A DNA stretch of 64,000 nt from Tulasnella sp. 424 (taxonomy: Eukaryota; Basidiomycota; Agaricomycetes; Cantharellales; Tulasnellaceae). The notes beneath the pieces were generated by a model. That model searched no databases, had not been told where the DNA came from, and was given only the letters and a program-made list of their open reading frames with translations. Where the stretch lies: positions 62,001 to 126,000 of the forward strand of contig WSUB01000028.1 in the NCBI GenBank assembly GCA_019633425.1, given 5' to 3'. Made by a program: the position numbers and the translations under genes. Shown here one piece after another: positions 61,317-64,000 of the stretch; the stretch's first letter is position 1; every line of letters begins with the position of its first letter.

Positions 61317-62639
61317 ATGTCTGACGACGATTTCAAGATCCAGGTTCCACTCCAAAAGCTTGAACGATGCTTTACTTGCAAGAAAGAGGGAGAAAAACTG
61401 ATGTTTTGCTCCTCGTGTTGGAACGTGCGTTATCAAAGCTGAGCAACTGCTCGCATATAGACCCCTTCTCGGTTTTGAGCCGGTTCTCATGTAGAGGGTA
61501 TACTGCTCCCCTGAGTGTCAGAAGCGGGACTGGAAGGAAGGGGCGCATAAGAAGGAATGCGGTAAGATCCAAATGATCCACGGGATCCTTGCACGTTACG
61601 CTGATGGGCGAATGAAGTTAAAGTTCAAAATGTGGACGTGGAATGTCTTTACGGCTATCTTGCGTGCATATGCCAACTCAGTCGACTCATGGGGACGCGT
61701 TCGCACGATAGCCTTCCTCCGGCTATTAGCCACCGGATCATCAACAATCCATCCCCGCCTCTCAGCCAGCCCGAAACGGTTCCAGGGTCCAGCGAGCCAG
61801 AAGACCGTGCTATTATTATTCGACTAGGACCCTCCATTACGCCCCAGCAATACGGCAGCAGCGCCTGGTGGCCCACAGCAATGACCACCCAGATTCGAGA
61901 GAAGCTCTATCGGCGAATCGCTTGTGACGGTTACGACTTTCACTTGCATTGGATCATTGCGTTTTCCCTTATGGACGTGTTCTACACGAAGAGGTCGAAA
62001 TTCAAGCTCAAGTACAAGTCTTGCCCTATCGCGGACTTCGGGTTGGCTCACGGCAAGTTCCGGGTGATGCCACAGGACCGACTAGCCTACGTTTTGCCCG
62101 ACGGGACCGCGCGGAGGTCTCAGGATCCTAACAACCACTGGTGGATCTACTTAACGACCATGAAAGGAGAGGAGTTGATCCTTGACTTTGGCGCGTACGT
62201 CTGGAATCTAGGGACCTGTGTTAAGCCGGATCCCTACGATTTTAAACCACTCGGGATGGCACCTGCTCTCTTTCGAAATCGGGAGCTCAGCAAAGTACCC
62301 AACATTGAAGAACAATTCGTGGAACGCGAACGGTTCAGCGTGCTCAAGGATCCAGAGTTGCAAAGCGTGATTCACGATTTCGACACTATCTGGGAAGGAA
62401 TGCCGGTCTGCTTTGAGTACGCAACGTCAAAGTTAAAGCGAGAGCTCGGCGCATTTGAGAAGGAAATCATCCCAGAGTGGATTCGGTATGTATTTTGTGG
62501 GTAAGCCGCGGGTTGTCGATGAGACTCTTACACACAATTGTGGCGTAGATCGATCTTTACGAACCTCGGCACTTCTATCTACGAGAATGAGTGGAAGAAA
62601 TGGCCTACTACTACCCAAATTTGTATTGAAGCGGACTAG
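61317..62639 (+). CDS. MYND zinc-finger protein, paralogue 1 (377 aa)
   Basis: Exons 61317-61424, 61495-61561, 61618-62485 and 62549-62639 join in frame (1,134 nt). The N-terminus is a complete MYND finger: C18, C21, C31, C34, C40, C44, H54 and C58 (ERCFTCKKEGEKLMFCSSCW, then VYCSPECQKRDWKEGAHKKE). Such fingers bind two zinc ions and mediate protein contacts. The larger C-terminal domain has blocks shared with the next gene: RRIACDGYDFHLHW, PIADFGLAHGK, NNHWWIYL and ILDFGAYVWN. The function of this domain, common in mushroom MYND families, is unknown. No signal peptide or SET domain. Exon borders, including one within the finger, are the same in the neighbour. Confidence 0.85.
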
Positions 62640-62936
62640 ACCGAAGAATCGTTGGTGAAGCGTTGCTTGTGAAGGTGCGCTGTGGAGGTACCATCCCCTG
62701 GCGATGCTGACTTGCCTTCTCTCTTCTGGCTCATTTCATTACGTGGTACAGTAAATACGTATGCGTCTTAGACCAATGTTTCTCACCTTGTATGAATGAA
62801 CATATTTGAAGTCATGCTGGACTTGAGCTGCCTAAGCCTCCCGTGTTCTCTCTTCGAGAACGCCGTCGGACGTCAGCTTTACATACGATTGCCTGCCCTT
62901 TCCTTCACCCAATACCCGGTAACCTCCAACGCTACA
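62640..62936. other. Short intergenic between the MYND paralogues
   Basis: 297 bp holding the 3' end of the first gene and the promoter of the second. No other feature seen. Confidence 0.4.
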
Positions 62937-64000
62937 ATGGCCGACCCGCTCTCCATCCGCGTTCCGCTACAGAAAGTCGAGGAATGTTGTAACTGTTCGA
63001 AAACGGGAGAGAAGCTACTATTCTGCTCATCTTGCTGGGACGTGCGTCTACTGGATGGTACCTTGAAATCATCGGAATCTGATTGCTCTTCTACTCTGAG
63101 CATAGAGGGTATATTGCTCCGTGGAATGTCAGAGGAACGATTGGAAAGAAGGAGGGCACAAGAAGAAATGCAGTACGTAATCGAGGTACTACAAGCGATC
63201 CTACCGAAGCTGACTCTCACTCCTGATTCACACTTAAGTCAAGGTCGAGCAAGTGGACATAGAGAGCTTGTATGGCTACCTCGCCTGTCTCGGCCATGAG
63301 CTTCGCATCATGTCACAGGGTATCGAAGGCGCACTTCATCCGGGTATCTCTCACCGCATACTCAACAACCCTTCACCACAACTCTGCAAACCCGAACCTA
63401 TTCCGGGCTCGGAGGACCCCGCCGACCAAGCCGTCCACGTTCAGTTGGGATCACACCTTGAGTCCGAAGAGCTCGCACCGACTTGGTGGCCTCAAGCCAC
63501 AAGCCAGTACGACAGACTCCGACTCCTCCGCCGAATCGCTTTCGACGGTTACGACTTCCACTTACACTGGGTCACTACGTTCGGTATCCTATGGGTGCTC
63601 TACACCAATAGGTCGAAATGTAAAATCAAATACAAGAACAGCCCCATTGCCGACTTTGGGTTGGCTCACGGCAAGGTTGAAATTCCGAGTCAGGACCGAT
63701 TGGTGTACATCCTATCCGATGGGAGCGTACTGAGAGGTCAGGATCCCGATGACCACTGGTGGATATACGTTAGAAACGCTAGAGGGGACGAGGCGATTCT
63801 CGACCTTGGGGCTTATACGTGGAATGTGGCGACATTCGTCCCTACGGCTCCATACAAGGAATTCGAACCGCTCAACCTCGGGCCCGCCGTGTTTCAAGCC
63901 CTGGATGCCGATGAGACGGCAAACCCGGGAAAGTTGAAATATACAGAGCACGAAAGGTTTAGTGTCTTAACGGACAAGGCGTTCGGAAGCGCAATCATAG
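62937..64000 (+). CDS. MYND zinc-finger protein, paralogue 2 (3' end outside window)
   Basis: Exons 62937-63041, 63106-63172 and 63239 onward join in frame to the window edge. The MYND finger is complete (C17, C20, C30, C33, C39, C43, H53, C57; EECCNCSKTGEKLLFCSSCW). The C-terminal domain follows with RRIAFDGYDFHLHW, PIADFGLAHGK, DDHWWIYV and ILDLGAYTWN. Most differences from paralogue 1 are in the linker after the finger (SHRI(I/L)NNPSP is kept, the rest changes). Read from the window, the last codons are GSAI followed by an incomplete codon. By comparison with paralogue 1, about 60-90 residues and one intron are missing. Confidence 0.82.

Overview
The window reads as nuclear DNA of a mushroom-forming basidiomycete (Agaricomycetes). 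The reasons are genes with many very short GT-AG introns (about 50-110 bp), a fused spermidine synthase-saccharopine reductase gene (an arrangement known from Basidiomycota), a CBM1-bearing pectate lyase, fungal MYND and HMG-box proteins, and decayed pogo-type, helicase-type and LTR elements. Splice structures given here were built by eye, by joining GT/GC-AG sites so that the reading frame and homology are kept. They have not been checked against transcripts.

Bases 1-22,990 are a gene-poor, repeat-decayed island. It holds a helicase C-terminal relic at the left edge, two separated plus-strand fragments of a broken copy of the SPE3-LYS9 gene (about 2.0-2.4 kb and 5.1-6.1 kb), an inverted pair of deaminase-like coding relics (7.1-8.0 and 9.6-10.1 kb), a degenerate beta-propeller-like gene (14.7-16.2 kb), and two different pogo-type transposase relics (17.1-19.2 and 20.9-22.0 kb). 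Between the transposons sits one apparently intact, unrecognised four-exon gene (19.7-20.7 kb).

Bases 23,051-27,188 carry a divergent gene pair: the intact 11-exon SPE3-LYS9 fusion (757 aa, minus strand) and a small secreted eight-cysteine protein (159 aa, plus strand).

Bases 27.8-38.2 kb are a segmental repeat. Three copies of a six-exon gene with a gag-like N-terminal domain lie on the minus strand. The duplication also copied the 5' part of the neighbouring HMG-box gene, leaving a truncated HMG copy at 34.4-34.8 kb. A 275-bp solo LTR with a 5-bp target duplication sits in one copy, and the matching empty site is visible in another. The intact HMG-box gene (966 aa) is at 38.2-41.4 kb.

Bases 41.8-49.8 kb are ordinary genes: a 91-aa minus-strand ORF, a NOSIP-type RING protein, and a pair of same-strand paralogues of unknown function (784 and 751 aa).

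Bases 49.8-61.0 kb are a threefold tandem array of units of about 3.4-3.9 kb. Each unit holds one intact secreted PL3 pectate lyase on the minus strand plus a decayed fragment of a second PL3 gene. The third lyase carries an additional CBM1 cellulose-binding domain and a Thr-rich linker. The window ends with two tandem MYND zinc-finger paralogues, the second running off the right edge. Duplication is the dominant theme: five separate families in this window are present in two or more local copies at different stages of decay.
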